Positions 1 to 9,501 of a DNA stretch of 51,131 nucleotides are shown here, piece by piece (the stretch's first letter is position 1; every line of letters begins with the position of its first letter). The notes under the pieces were generated by a model. That model made no database searches and was not told where the DNA came from. It was given only the letters and a program-made list of their open reading frames with translations. Origin of the DNA: a virus. A program made the translations under genes and the position numbers. The stretch lies in IMG/VR virus record IMGVR_UViG_3300025133_000157, positions 1-51,131 of that record; one strand, 5' to 3'.

Positions 1-78
1 AGCTTCTGCCTCCGAAAACCCTTCAGTAAATGATTTTGCATTATGTATTCTAAATTTATTTGTTGCAATTGTAGCCAT
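1..78 (-). CDS. 8: Baseplate wedge protein gp8-like, N-terminal fragment
   Basis: The minus strand from 78 encodes MATIATNKFRIHNAKSF and runs off the left edge after 26 codons. This opening is typical of gp8-type baseplate wedge proteins in marine T4-like phages, and the gene lies where T4 has gene 8 (after 6 and 7). A TATAAATA late promoter lies 18 nt upstream, and the leader carries a CCGGAG ribosome site 6 nt before the ATG. Only the start is visible, so the assignment rests on the N-terminus and gene order. Confidence 0.6.
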   Translation of the reverse strand, partial: MATIATNKFRIHNAKSFTEGFSEAEA

Positions 79-96
79 AGTTTCTCCGGTTCCTAA

Positions 97-104
97 TATT
101 TATA
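97..104 (-). promoter_or_regulatory. T4-type late promoter for gp8-like gene
   Basis: Reverse complement reads TATAAATA, the exact T4 late promoter core. It overlaps the end of the upstream gene. The ATG of the gp8-like gene is 18 nt downstream, so the transcript would have a leader of about 13 nt that holds a Shine-Dalgarno (SD) sequence. Confidence 0.7.
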
Positions 105-2655
105 ATAAATTTTCTTCTTTCAAGTAAATCTCTGAGTTCACATCTTCACATAAAGAAGTGGTCATCTCCATAGTATCATCATCCACTACAGATTCTATGA
201 TCATCTTTTTCCCGTCAAATATGATATAATCCCCATCCTGGAAGTCCGTTGTGAATGTAGTACCAGATCCAATTACGAATATATCACCCTGAGAACCGGA
301 AATATCACCGCTTAATACAGTTTGTTTTATGTGTTCTTCTGTTGCATCAACAACCAGAGAAATATCACCGCTTAATACAGTTCGGTGTTTTTGATAGAAG
401 ATGTGTTCTTCTGTTGCATCAACAACCAGATTCCTATATTTTATTTTATATGTTTCGTAATCCAACCAAGGCCAGTCTTCTATCGCTATATCTCCAAAAT
501 TTGAAATAGCATTTACCAATACAAATACTAAATTATCTTGTGATGTCACGTTTTGTAGTTTTGCGTCAACTATCCTCAATGATTTTTCAACGCTGGTTGG
601 GAATACTAATTTTGGTAGAAATCCCCCATGAATGGAGTCTGGTTTCATTTTTACAATCACATTAGATATAATTTTTAACCATCGCTCATAACTATTTTTC
701 GTCTTTAAATTGAGATTTGTTATTATCTTTAGTATGCTTGTTCTGATATTTCTTCTTTGCTTTAGATCCAAATTAGTCTGAGTTGAAATCTCTCCAAACA
801 TTTGAAAACCAGCGGGGTGAACTAATCTTTTTACAATATTTTTATAACTGTTCGTCGCTAATCCTATTTTAAGAACATATGAATACTCTTGATAATATAG
901 GGAGTCTATCAAGTATTTTTTATCAGAAAGGAATCCAGAATTGTTGGTAAATGATCCACCATCATCGTAAATTGTCCCAAATTTTGCGGTAACATTGTAT
1001 GTTCCAGAATCATTAAGATCTAATAATGTATCACCGAGAGTAAAATTTATTCCGGGATCTTTGATGTTTATATTTTTTATGCTTCCGACATTTTGACCAA
1101 TCGGAGTTAAAACTGCTCCAGTACCACTGACAGTTGACACTGTTAATGTTGGTAATTTTATATAACCGACTCCTGGGTATAGTATTCTTATCTTCGTAAT
1201 AGCGCCACCCCCATCAATTTCTAAAACTTGCGCTTTAGCGGAACTGAATTGGATCAGCGCAGTATTCGAATCTGTGTTGTCAAATACTATTTCATCATAT
1301 ACAGCATAATCAGCGCCACCATCATCAATTGTTATATCGGTGATTTCTCCTGTGTTCAAGTCTCCTGTGCATATGTGCAATCTAGATAAAAATGGTTGTT
1401 CAGCAGCTGGTTCGTCACCTTTTTCGACAACTTCACCAGATTTGTTGACATAGAAACTGGTTTCCTCTGAAAATCCTTGCTCAGATGAAATAATATCAAG
1501 ACTTTTCATCAATCCATAAGCATTTCCGATGGGTATTTTGGTTGTTCCATCAAGATAGTATAATTCCTCGTTTATATTGAACTCCCCAAGAATACTATCA
1601 TTATTTAAAATCGTTTCATAAATGTCAAGATCGCCAATTCTAACCTGAGTTATTTTTTCCACTGCAGCAGTTGCACCCGTGATAGAACCGAGTATAAACC
1701 TTGAATCTACGTCTGTTATTCCCCCAATTAGAGGTTTTATGTACATTTTCTTTACTTTCGACCATCGACCATCAGATGTCCTTAAAATGTCATCTTTTGG
1801 ATAATAGAACTCTAACTCTTCATTACTAAACACTGTTCGGAACAAATAACGAAATGAATCTTCTGTTCCCTTTGTTTGATAGAATTCCTTTGACTTCTTA
1901 ACCATTATTCGTTTAACATCCGGTGCTATATCTCTTGGGAATGCTTCTAATAATTCGATCATAAAATAGTCTACAAAATCATCAAGTGTCCTATCAATAT
2001 CGTTTAATGTCAGTATATTTTCAATTGAACTGATTAATTGTGGAGTATATTTTGTAATTTTGGGTGAATATCCTGTATAAGGTTCTTCCAAAAATTGAAC
2101 TGTTTCGCCGACTTTAAATCCTCTTGCTGATTCTTTTGTTGGATCAGTTGTTGTTTCATCAACGAAAAATGAACGAAAACCATCTAAATTTGTGTAATCT
2201 GATAGTATTTTCCCGGTTGTGGTTGTCGTCAATCCTTTTATATTTGTAGCGTACGTTATAACGTCTGTTATAACTCCAGTATGACCCGACGTTGATCCCG
2301 TTACAGTCTCAGTATTTTGGAATGTTCCTAAGACATCGACGAAATAATACACTCCGCTGATTTTCTTTACGACAACACCTGTAGCATTTGAAGTTGATCC
2401 CGTCACAATCTCAGCATCAAGGAAAGAACCGAATGTTCCACCTTGAAATGGTTTTTCTGCGTCAGTGAGTGTCATAGTAACGCTCGTGACATTTTTACTG
2501 AAATATGGTATCACTGTGTCCAGTTCTACCTTGGAAGATTCCAACCATTCATAATATTTTTGTATAAATTCTTTTAATTTTGGCGCTTCATCTAGTACAA
2601 AACCGGGTAATTGGTCCTCAATAAAGTTCGTTATTTTATTTTTGTTTGTAGTCAT
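100..2655 (-). CDS. Baseplate wedge structural protein in the gp7 position (851 aa)
   Basis: This large virion protein lies between gp6 and gp8, the place of T4 gene 7 (1032 aa). The N-terminus (about residues 11-40, FIEDQLPGF then KYYEWLE) is a signature of large structural proteins of marine T4-like phages. The middle is rich in Gly, Asp and Thr with repeated GSTS and TGVV motifs, suggesting beta-rich domains. Near the C-terminus two 20-24 residue repeats (LVVDATEEHI ... TVLSGDIS) occur side by side. Its start overlaps the gp6 stop (TAATG), so the two genes are translationally coupled. Assignment to gp7 is positional; sequence similarity to T4 gp7 cannot be claimed from inspection. Confidence 0.6.
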   Translation of the reverse strand: MTTNKNKITNFIEDQLPGFVLDEAPKLKEFIQKYYEWLESSKVELDTVIPYFSKNVTSVTMTLTDAEKPFQGGTFGSFLDAEIVTGSTSNATGVVVKKISGVYYFVDVLGTFQNTETVTGSTSGHTGVITDVITYATNIKGLTTTTTGKILSDYTNLDGFRSFFVDETTTDPTKESARGFKVGETVQFLEEPYTGYSPKITKYTPQLISSIENILTLNDIDRTLDDFVDYFMIELLEAFPRDIAPDVKRIMVKKSKEFYQTKGTEDSFRYLFRTVFSNEELEFYYPKDDILRTSDGRWSKVKKMYIKPLIGGITDVDSRFILGSITGATAAVEKITQVRIGDLDIYETILNNDSILGEFNINEELYYLDGTTKIPIGNAYGLMKSLDIISSEQGFSEETSFYVNKSGEVVEKGDEPAAEQPFLSRLHICTGDLNTGEITDITIDDGGADYAVYDEIVFDNTDSNTALIQFSSAKAQVLEIDGGGAITKIRILYPGVGYIKLPTLTVSTVSGTGAVLTPIGQNVGSIKNINIKDPGINFTLGDTLLDLNDSGTYNVTAKFGTIYDDGGSFTNNSGFLSDKKYLIDSLYYQEYSYVLKIGLATNSYKNIVKRLVHPAGFQMFGEISTQTNLDLKQRRNIRTSILKIITNLNLKTKNSYERWLKIISNVIVKMKPDSIHGGFLPKLVFPTSVEKSLRIVDAKLQNVTSQDNLVFVLVNAISNFGDIAIEDWPWLDYETYKIKYRNLVVDATEEHIFYQKHRTVLSGDISLVVDATEEHIKQTVLSGDISGSQGDIFVIGSGTTFTTDFQDGDYIIFDGKKMIIESVVDDDTMEMTTSLCEDVNSEIYLKEENLL
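299..430 (-). repeat. Imperfect tandem duplication inside the gp7-position gene
   Basis: Bases 299-322 equal 359-382, and 329-358 equal 401-430. The two units are 60 and 72 nt and differ by 12 nt in the middle, so both stay in frame. The protein carries LVVDATEEHI and TVLSGDIS twice. The near identity of the DNA suggests a recent duplication. Confidence 0.9.
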
Positions 2656-4478
2656 TATAGATTAACTTGGTTTAGAAATTGTTCTGAAATGTTTGTCATA
2701 GTTATTGTTATATCATCTTTATCTATAGTTAGTATCTGATTTCTAACAGGAGTTACGTCTAAAACTGATGGAGTGGTTGATAGTTTTATCGTAGTTGTTC
2801 CATCCGTTATGAGACTGGGTGTCAATTCTGATAGATTAACGAATCCAGTTAAATAATCAACGGTTCCCATATTTTTCTTGATCGTCATTTCCGCTCCATT
2901 AATCATACTGACAACGCTTACATTCCCAACTGAATCATCTTTTAAATAACAGTTTGTTGTCCCATTTTGGGAAAATTTTGTTGATGTAACCGATCCAGTT
3001 TTAATGGAATTATGAAATCTTATCTCAAATGCTGAAGTTGCAGCGAGAACTGGAGTTATAGTTTTCTTTATCGTCAATACCAATAAACTTGATTTTATAG
3101 CATTTTCCAATCCGTCTATACTTGTTAATAAGTTTGAATGACGAAAATATGCGTCAAAAACATCTAAATTTGTAGTTCCGAACAACGTAACCGCATCAGA
3201 AACCTTGGATTTGAGACTATTTTCTCCAGCTGGAACCTCTTGTAAATTATATTTTACCGTTAGATTTGGTACTAACCATGTTATTTCAGGATCGACGAAT
3301 TTTGGAACGATAGAACCGACATTATAGGGTTTTATGATGTTCTTCTCAATGTCCAATTTTGCCGCTTCTGTTAGAGTGAATCCCGTCTTTGGTTTGATTG
3401 ACGCAAATACTACTCCAAATTGTTTTGGATCGTTATCTTCCCCACCCCAAGTCGCTATACTTGCAATATTTGGGTATAAATCTGATATATGAGTTTTATA
3501 ATCGGGTGCTGTCACCGCTCGTCTTTGTGTTTCAAATGTTTTCGGCGCCTGGAATTGAATGGTGTTTGTATCCTCTTCATCAGCACCACCGAAAGAATTT
3601 GCAATTGTAGTGAGTTTGAATAGAGCATAATTATCAACTTCATCAGACCATGAAAATGTTGCTATGTTGTTTGCCACGGAACCCGGTGAAACCAAGTATT
3701 CAACGTCGATTAAATTAAGGTCTGACAGTTTCTGTCCCAAAACATCGTTTCCAAATTCTATTTCTCGCTTTCCAGTTTCGGATTCTTGTATCCAATATAT
3801 TTTTGAATCGGACTTGACAGTAACAACATTCCCCGCTGGTTGGTATAATACACCATTGGATTTTAAAGCAAATTGTGTGGCATCAGGATAAACTCTAATA
3901 ACCATTGTCTCAGTATCAGCGTTTTTGTTTGAGACTATGAATCTTTGAACTGGATCTTGAGCATTGAATGTATGTTGTTCATTCACATAGATACCACTTT
4001 TAACATCAAATTGTCCGGTATATACTCTTTTCCCGTTTGAATCCTTTTCATAATCTAAAATACCTTCAGCGATGTTTGTGAATATGTAATTTTTCCCATC
4101 AAGTGTTGCTGAAAATTTTGAATATTGTGGTAATTTTATAAATGCTGGCGGACTAACCGGAGCATAATCGGGATTTTGTATCAAGGATAGTTTCAATGTC
4201 GCTGTTGACGCTTTTACAGAATTTGGTGTATATGACATCTTTTTAGCGCTCGAAACTATATTGTGTCTCAATACTGCACTGTCAAGGAACATTTCATTTC
4301 CTGCCATGTTCACATAGATTGATTGAAGATGAGTATTTGCAGCGAGTAGACTCAATAGAACTTGTAGCGATGATCCATCAAAATCATAATCCTGGAATTC
4401 TGCTTGATCTCGTAAAAAGTTCTTTAAACTCGATTTTAATTCGGTATAATCTAAATCCGTTACTCTAATATTACCCAT
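2655..4478 (-). CDS. 6: Baseplate wedge protein gp6
   Basis: Homolog of T4 gp6 (660 aa; 607 aa here), the J-like wedge protein that forms the inner baseplate ring. The N-terminus (MGNIRVTDLDYTELKSSL, then FLRDQ and DFDGSSLQVLLSLLAANT) is the conserved gp6 opening. The product acts in the virion baseplate with gp25, gp53 and the gp7-position protein. The start codon overlaps the gp25 stop (TAATG), and the stop overlaps the next start in the same way, showing a tightly coupled late operon. No truncation or frameshift is visible. Confidence 0.9.
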   Translation of the reverse strand: MGNIRVTDLDYTELKSSLKNFLRDQAEFQDYDFDGSSLQVLLSLLAANTHLQSIYVNMAGNEMFLDSAVLRHNIVSSAKKMSYTPNSVKASTATLKLSLIQNPDYAPVSPPAFIKLPQYSKFSATLDGKNYIFTNIAEGILDYEKDSNGKRVYTGQFDVKSGIYVNEQHTFNAQDPVQRFIVSNKNADTETMVIRVYPDATQFALKSNGVLYQPAGNVVTVKSDSKIYWIQESETGKREIEFGNDVLGQKLSDLNLIDVEYLVSPGSVANNIATFSWSDEVDNYALFKLTTIANSFGGADEEDTNTIQFQAPKTFETQRRAVTAPDYKTHISDLYPNIASIATWGGEDNDPKQFGVVFASIKPKTGFTLTEAAKLDIEKNIIKPYNVGSIVPKFVDPEITWLVPNLTVKYNLQEVPAGENSLKSKVSDAVTLFGTTNLDVFDAYFRHSNLLTSIDGLENAIKSSLLVLTIKKTITPVLAATSAFEIRFHNSIKTGSVTSTKFSQNGTTNCYLKDDSVGNVSVVSMINGAEMTIKKNMGTVDYLTGFVNLSELTPSLITDGTTTIKLSTTPSVLDVTPVRNQILTIDKDDITITMTNISEQFLNQVNL

Positions 4479-4879
4479 TATCTTATCCTCTCCACAAAAA
4501 GGTTACTAATAGTTATGGGTTCCACAGTATTTTTGATAGCAAAAATTATGTCAACTGCCCATCTATTATTTTGTGGTTCTGGAGTTATAATAACACTTCC
4601 AAGCGTTACACGTGGTTCATGATCCCGAATTAACCTTTCTATTTCCCGTTGTAATTGTTCTGCTGTTATGGAATTGGGTGATTTGAATAGTATCTGTTGT
4701 TTTATGCCAACTCCCGCTTCAAACATCCTATCGTAATATGTCGATTGAACAAGATTCCTGAGTGCTCGTTTTATAGCGATATCATCACGAACCACTGTGA
4801 GGTCGTTTGTTATTGGATTTCTAGTGAACTCAATAGGAAAATCGGAATATTTTTTTGATTTGTCGGTTATTTTTGCCAT
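4478..4879 (-). CDS. 25: Baseplate wedge protein gp25 (GPW/gp25 family)
   Basis: At 133 aa this matches T4 gp25 (132 aa). The sequence reads YSDFPIEFTRNPITNDL, followed by a region preceding the helix AIKRALRNLVQ and then the FEAGVGIKQ segment, the normal order in the GPW/gp25 family. The protein joins gp6 and gp53 in the wedge core that binds the sheath. A GATAAATA late-promoter-like motif ends 7 nt upstream of the ATG, so part of its mRNA may start almost at the start codon. Confidence 0.9.
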   Translation of the reverse strand: MAKITDKSKKYSDFPIEFTRNPITNDLTVVRDDIAIKRALRNLVQSTYYDRMFEAGVGIKQQILFKSPNSITAEQLQREIERLIRDHEPRVTLGSVIITPEPQNNRWAVDIIFAIKNTVEPITISNLFVERIR

Positions 4880-4886
4880 ATCGGGT

Positions 4887-4894
4887 TATTTATC
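4887..4894 (-). promoter_or_regulatory. Late promoter variant (GATAAATA) before gp25
   Basis: The reverse complement is GATAAATA, one base off the T4 late core, with 7 nt to the gp25 ATG. Transcription would start about 2 nt before the start codon. It overlaps the stop codon of the PAAR gene. Confidence 0.4.
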
Positions 4895-5210
4895 ATCCGC
4901 CAGCGAGGACAGTTGAAATTCCTTGTACCGCAACGGAACCACACGCTACAGGGTCACCAATCCTTGCGCAACCTTTCCCATTTACTTTGACCGTCTTCGA
5001 ACCCTGTGCTAAAGTGTCTAGTTCTTCTTTCTCATGATCCCCCGGAGGATTTTGACACAAATCATAATGAGAAGTCCAACTATCACCTTCCCGATGCACT
5101 CCTATACCTCCAGCAATAACATTACTGGAACCTCCATTATTCGCTCTAGGATACCAACCACAACCGTGGCCTGAACCCATTTCACCTTCTCTATGAACCG
5201 GCATCGCCAT
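4893..5210 (-). CDS. PAAR-domain baseplate spike tip protein
   Basis: This 105 aa protein has the PAAR family pattern: an N-terminal MPVHREGEMGSGHGCG, a second VHREGDSW, and the C-terminal GCARIGDPVACGSVAVQG. His and Cys residues in these blocks would bind the zinc at the cone tip. The T4 counterpart is gp5.4, which caps the gp5 spike. It lies in the same operon as gp5 and gp25. A good SD (AGGAG) precedes the start, and the start overlaps the stop of the upstream gene. Confidence 0.9.
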   Translation of the reverse strand: MAMPVHREGEMGSGHGCGWYPRANNGGSSNVIAGGIGVHREGDSWTSHYDLCQNPPGDHEKEELDTLAQGSKTVKVNGKGCARIGDPVACGSVAVQGISTVLAGG

Positions 5211-6172
5211 TATGTAAATCTCCTGACAAATCCATTATCCAAAAGATACTGTAAGTATTCCGATCCTGTTTTTCTAACACCATCCACAATAAAATATTTG
5301 CTGACTTCTTTCCCGTTCACTATTTGGGTATCATATTCCTCTATTTTTGATATTCCAAACGCTAATTCAACTTCTCGGCGCTCTTCTGGGTACGTTTGTA
5401 AGAAAAAATCTCGAAAAGTATTCGGTGATTTTATGATGTATAAAGATTGTTGATTTTCCGATTCTTCATACTCTAAAACGTCCAATTCATCTATCGGGTT
5501 TTCGCTCTTATAATCAGAGTATAACTGCCGAGATGTAAACACCTTTGCATCTATAAAATCGTCTAAATCACCCTCCAAAATCCCCGGTGTTGCGGTTAAA
5601 AAGTCCTCTTCTGTCTTGTAGATGTCAACTACTAATTTCCATGTAAACAGGTATACATTATGTCCAGCATTGAAATATGTAAAATAGTTCCCACCCGCCT
5701 GCGTAGCGCTATCAAATTTTGCTCCAACTGGTAATTTTAACTCTGGTACCCAATTAAATAGATTTGGAATGAGACCAGAATATTTCCACGTTCCATCTGT
5801 TTTGAATTGTAATTTCATACCTTCGGGGAATAGAAATTGATCGAATGACGATTGTGGTTTTGGATCGTCAATGTCTGTAGCAGTTTCCTCTAAAATTATA
5901 CTGAATCTGTAAAATAAATTATCTGAGATGGGATTATATACTCTGGGTGGATCAGTTGGTGGATTGGGTTCATCATAACAATTTAATCCATCTAATGAAA
6001 ATACATCAGATGAAAAGTTCATATCACTTGCAGTCGTTATAAGATAATCCGCTGGAAATGCGTCGGTGTGTTTATTATCTAGAGCGCTACCTTCATCCGT
6101 TGAAAATGGGTTTATTCCCCATCTCAACTCTTTTCCATCTCCTGTAGTGTCACAACCGATAAGTGTTATCAA
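5210..6172 (-). CDS. Unknown protein of the baseplate operon (320 aa)
   Basis: I do not recognise this protein. It is acidic, rich in Phe, Tyr and Asp, has no obvious membrane segment, and opens MITLIGCDTTGDGKELRW. Its start overlaps the previous stop by four bases (ATGA) and its stop overlaps the PAAR start, so it belongs to the baseplate transcript. A virion or assembly role is inferred only from position between the spike proteins and PAAR. Confidence 0.75.
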   Translation of the reverse strand: MITLIGCDTTGDGKELRWGINPFSTDEGSALDNKHTDAFPADYLITTASDMNFSSDVFSLDGLNCYDEPNPPTDPPRVYNPISDNLFYRFSIILEETATDIDDPKPQSSFDQFLFPEGMKLQFKTDGTWKYSGLIPNLFNWVPELKLPVGAKFDSATQAGGNYFTYFNAGHNVYLFTWKLVVDIYKTEEDFLTATPGILEGDLDDFIDAKVFTSRQLYSDYKSENPIDELDVLEYEESENQQSLYIIKSPNTFRDFFLQTYPEERREVELAFGISKIEEYDTQIVNGKEVSKYFIVDGVRKTGSEYLQYLLDNGFVRRFT

Positions 6173-6519
6173 CTTTTCTTGTCCTCGTCATTTAATCGGA
6201 TACAATATGGTTGCTGGGTTAGAGGGTTTGTTTTTCTCCATCCCGAATCAATCCACATTTCTTGAGTGCTAGATAATTTGCCCTCACCTTTTATGAGGAC
6301 TTCAATATCACCCGAAACTTCTAGCGTTCTTGTATCAGGATCGTACTTTAAATGGTTGGACAATGCCAACAATGATTCAAGATCTTCTTTGGGTGTACAG
6401 AATAGTTGTACCATGAGTTCTAGATTTTCTTCTGGTATTTGTTCCAAAATTTGCACAACTCGACCAAGTTTGTGTGCTCTTGCGTTCCATCTTACACTTG
6501 ATTTCAACGGAAATTCCAT
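6169..6519 (-). CDS. Unknown small protein of the baseplate operon (116 aa)
   Basis: No family is recognised. The protein opens MEFPLKSSVRWNARAHKLG, has a predicted helical N-terminal half and a beta-like C-terminal half with TLEVSGDIEVLIKG. A clear AAGGAG SD precedes the ATG. It lies between the gp5-like spike and the 320 aa protein with a four-base overlap to the latter. A role as a small baseplate or assembly component is an inference from context. Confidence 0.75.
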   Translation of the reverse strand: MEFPLKSSVRWNARAHKLGRVVQILEQIPEENLELMVQLFCTPKEDLESLLALSNHLKYDPDTRTLEVSGDIEVLIKGEGKLSSTQEMWIDSGWRKTNPLTQQPYCIRLNDEDKKS

Positions 6520-6529
6520 AATATACTCC

Positions 6530-7576
6530 TTAATTTAGTCTAATTACTTTTCCTGTAAATGCCGAGTTTCCTTTTACATTTTCTGTTTTATCCAGTTCAA
6601 TCGCTCGTGTTTCAGACTTCTTTATATTTATGGTGCTATTTCCATTAACATTTGTAGTATCGTCAATTTCTATAGAAGTTGTTCTGTTTTTTTGGATCTT
6701 TAAATCATCATTTTCAGTTATTTCAACGTCCCTATTCTTTTTTATGAGAACATTTTTATTTTTGTCCACAGTTAAATTTGAATTTCCATGAATTATAATA
6801 TTATCATCCACAGCTACTATAGTATACCGATTATTGAGGAATTTTAATACAGCATCCCCGTTTGGATGAATTTCAACAAAAGAACCGGATCGATGCTGGA
6901 TTGCTAGACGTTCTGCTCCAGGAGTATCGTCAATTTCTATGGAATGACCACTTTCTGTCTGCAAAACCCTGTTATATGGATAAACTGCATTATACTGACT
7001 TTTTGGTTCGTTCCATTCCACACCGTTAGATGTTATCACGCCGGTTTCGACGAAAGAATCCCGTTTTTCAACTGCAGTATTCTCATTTTCAAATTCATCA
7101 GATCTCGCTAATCTCGGCGTATCGGGTTCTTCGATTGATTGTTTCAAATATGCTTCGGTTTTTGCAGGATATAAGTCTGCTTCACCTTCCGTTATTGTTA
7201 CAGCGTTCCCATCAGCGGAGTATTCCAATTCTTTTGGTGGGAATGGTCTGGTTGTTTTGTCCACACCTCTATCATGAAAACCGTGATCGATTGACTCATC
7301 TTCCGCCGCTATTATTGGAATACCTGTAAATTTTAACATGACTAGAGGACTTTGTGCTAATTCTCCATCCAGAAATGTACCGAAAACCCAGTCACCTTCC
7401 TTCAATTTAATTCCATCACCCACAAGAGCCCAGGGTAATTCCTCAGTCGTTAATACTTTTACATTTCTAGAGTGATAACCGAAACATCTCACTTTACATC
7501 GTCCACATTGGAGAGGATCTACTCGACTTTCAACAACACCGGTAAACCATACCATATTTTTTGGCGCATTATTCAT
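6530..7576 (-). CDS. 5: Baseplate hub spike gp5-like (OB fold plus beta-helix, no lysozyme domain)
   Basis: The N-terminal part (about residues 8-86 from the start used here) has the gp5/VgrG OB-fold pattern: MVWFTGVVESRVDPLQCGRC, GYHSRN and LKEGDWVFGTFLDG. The C-terminal 115 residues are short repeats such as NLTVDKNKNVLI and TTNVNGNSTINI, as expected of the triple-stranded beta-helix needle. At 348 aa it is much shorter than T4 gp5 (575 aa), and the lysozyme domain is absent. I chose the ATG at 7576, not 7597, because GGGGA precedes it and it overlaps the upstream stop as ATGAATAA. Confidence 0.85.
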   Translation of the reverse strand: MNNAPKNMVWFTGVVESRVDPLQCGRCKVRCFGYHSRNVKVLTTEELPWALVGDGIKLKEGDWVFGTFLDGELAQSPLVMLKFTGIPIIAAEDESIDHGFHDRGVDKTTRPFPPKELEYSADGNAVTITEGEADLYPAKTEAYLKQSIEEPDTPRLARSDEFENENTAVEKRDSFVETGVITSNGVEWNEPKSQYNAVYPYNRVLQTESGHSIEIDDTPGAERLAIQHRSGSFVEIHPNGDAVLKFLNNRYTIVAVDDNIIIHGNSNLTVDKNKNVLIKKNRDVEITENDDLKIQKNRTTSIEIDDTTNVNGNSTINIKKSETRAIELDKTENVKGNSAFTGKVIRLN

Positions 7577-8918
7577 TACTTTTTCCCCATAATCCATCTT
7601 TTACCGCTGTTATATTCATATTATATTCACCTGGTATCAGTACATGTTCTATTTTTGTTATTAAATATCGACCACTATAGAATTTATCGAATTTTGCACG
7701 GTCTGGTTCTCCTATTTTCATGATTGACGGCAACCACAAATTTATTACTTCCGCTAATTTCCTTTTTGGATTCCCAGCAACAGTAAAAGAAACGGATTGT
7801 GAACCCAAAAGTTGTTTGAATCTAGAATTTCTTATTTGGGGTATTTCTTCCTCTTTCATGTAGAAAACATCATCTTTTCCGTCAATATAACTCGATTTTG
7901 AAGCGCCGAAATTGGTTGTTCCTGTTGTCACTAAACTCATTTCAGATCCACTTGTAAAGAAATCATTTTCAATAGTTCTATAGTTGTCAACATGTGTTAA
8001 ATCGTCAAACTTATCATCATAAGAAAATTCACTTTGGTAATGACGCTTTGTTAATGGGTCGAATGTTACATGAGTTGATCCAAAATGACCACGCAAAGCA
8101 GAGTTTAATATATCAAATGTGTTTTCTATGTTGAAATTCCGCATGGTTCGGACTGAATTGTATGTAATGTCTTCTCCAATATCCGCTTGTCTAAAAAAGA
8201 ATTCTTCAAGTTCGTTATTTCGTTGATCGTCTAACATTTTTTCCAAACTCACAAATTTATACGATTCCCTATCCTCAAAAAATAAAAATGTTGTATTAAA
8301 TGACCCCCTCTTCGATTCCGAATACGCTTCATCAGCGAGATAGTTCATAGTTTTAATGGGTGAAAGTGTTGGAAATGTTATATTTGAATTGTCCAGGGTT
8401 GATTCAACTTCCAGAGTTTTTTGTGTTGTTCTAGATAGATTTGTTAGAGGTAATATGTCTAATCGCCCATCTTCAAACTCATTTTTGAATACTTTTTGCG
8501 CTATTTTTGAAATTTTACCTGAGAAATTTTGAACAACTTTGTTTTTTCTGGAAATCATCTGTTCAACTGAAGCGAAATACAGAATGAAGGATTGCATGGA
8601 TTGCTTACCTTCGGGGTGTCCTCTATCAGATATTTTGTAAATAAATCCCGTATAATCTATTTTATCATCATCAGACCGCATATCACGCTCTTTTGAAAAT
8701 TCAATATGAATATATTCGTCACCATGAATAGGAAATGCTTCTAAAATACCCGATGAATCCGTTATTCTGACACTACCCCGCATGGTGTTTTCTAATACAT
8801 TTTCGACAAGAGTGAGCTCACTGAATACATGGTCAAGTCTAATACTTTTTTGACCATCTCTTGATATTATAGATAAGTCTATAATTGAATAATAACTTGC
8901 TTCTTTTATATTAGTCAT
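7569..8918 (-). CDS. 27: Baseplate hub protein, gp27-like
   Basis: This 449 aa protein (T4 gp27 is 391 aa) precedes the spike gene, as expected for the hub that connects tail tube and gp5. It contains the hub-like segments GSVRITDSSGILEAFPI, FILYFASVEQMISRKN and SGKISKIAQKVFKNEF. These resemble proteins annotated as the gp27 hub in marine T4-like phages. It overlaps gp53 upstream by eight bases (ATGACTAA) and the gp5-like gene downstream. The family call is strong by context and moderate by sequence. Confidence 0.75.
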   Translation of the reverse strand: MTNIKEASYYSIIDLSIISRDGQKSIRLDHVFSELTLVENVLENTMRGSVRITDSSGILEAFPIHGDEYIHIEFSKERDMRSDDDKIDYTGFIYKISDRGHPEGKQSMQSFILYFASVEQMISRKNKVVQNFSGKISKIAQKVFKNEFEDGRLDILPLTNLSRTTQKTLEVESTLDNSNITFPTLSPIKTMNYLADEAYSESKRGSFNTTFLFFEDRESYKFVSLEKMLDDQRNNELEEFFFRQADIGEDITYNSVRTMRNFNIENTFDILNSALRGHFGSTHVTFDPLTKRHYQSEFSYDDKFDDLTHVDNYRTIENDFFTSGSEMSLVTTGTTNFGASKSSYIDGKDDVFYMKEEEIPQIRNSRFKQLLGSQSVSFTVAGNPKRKLAEVINLWLPSIMKIGEPDRAKFDKFYSGRYLITKIEHVLIPGEYNMNITAVKDGLWGKSNE

Positions 8919-9501
8919 TTCTAAAAATGTTATTAACTAAATCCAGGACGGAGTTAATATAAGTCCTGTCTATTAGTTGTATATGTCGTTTCTTTTCATT
9001 TTCTTCTAGTTCATAATCATACGCCGAGACTGTTGATATTATAGATTCCCCAGCATCCGATTTTGTCACACCTTCGCTAATGAGGTCGTAGACCGCTTTT
9101 TGTATTATAATCGGTTCGGGATATTTTATTAAGACACCCGCTTTCAAAATTCCAATTTGTTCGTAGTGATGAATTGTACTTATAGCGGTTGCAATCGATC
9201 CATATTTTGATTGTATATACGCAGTGAATACTGCATAAATCATGGGCCAGTCGTAATACGGGTTTATAATATCATTAGTTAGCATTATTATCCAAGCATA
9301 TTTTGAGTTACCATAATACTTATCAGCAAGAATATCAACCCTTTCTCCATCCTTTATAGTGTAGGAATAGTAATTATACTTGTTTTGCGCCAACGCTTGT
9401 TTAAATTTGAAACGTAGGGTTGTATCGGTTACCTGGATTGGATTGCCGTCATTGTTTATGTCATAATCTATCTTTGGAAAAACTTCAAAATAATTACTCA
9501 T
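8911..9501 (-). CDS. 53: Baseplate wedge protein gp53
   Basis: The length, 196 aa, equals T4 gp53. The sequence has the expected FKFKQALAQNKYNYYSYTIK, a LysM-like segment (DGERVDILADKYYGNSKYAW) and IIMLTNDIINPYYDWP. gp53 joins adjacent wedges to each other during baseplate assembly. The start follows the gp48 stop directly (TAAATG), so translation is probably coupled. Confidence 0.9.
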   Translation of the reverse strand: MSNYFEVFPKIDYDINNDGNPIQVTDTTLRFKFKQALAQNKYNYYSYTIKDGERVDILADKYYGNSKYAWIIMLTNDIINPYYDWPMIYAVFTAYIQSKYGSIATAISTIHHYEQIGILKAGVLIKYPEPIIIQKAVYDLISEGVTKSDAGESIISTVSAYDYELEENEKKRHIQLIDRTYINSVLDLVNNIFRND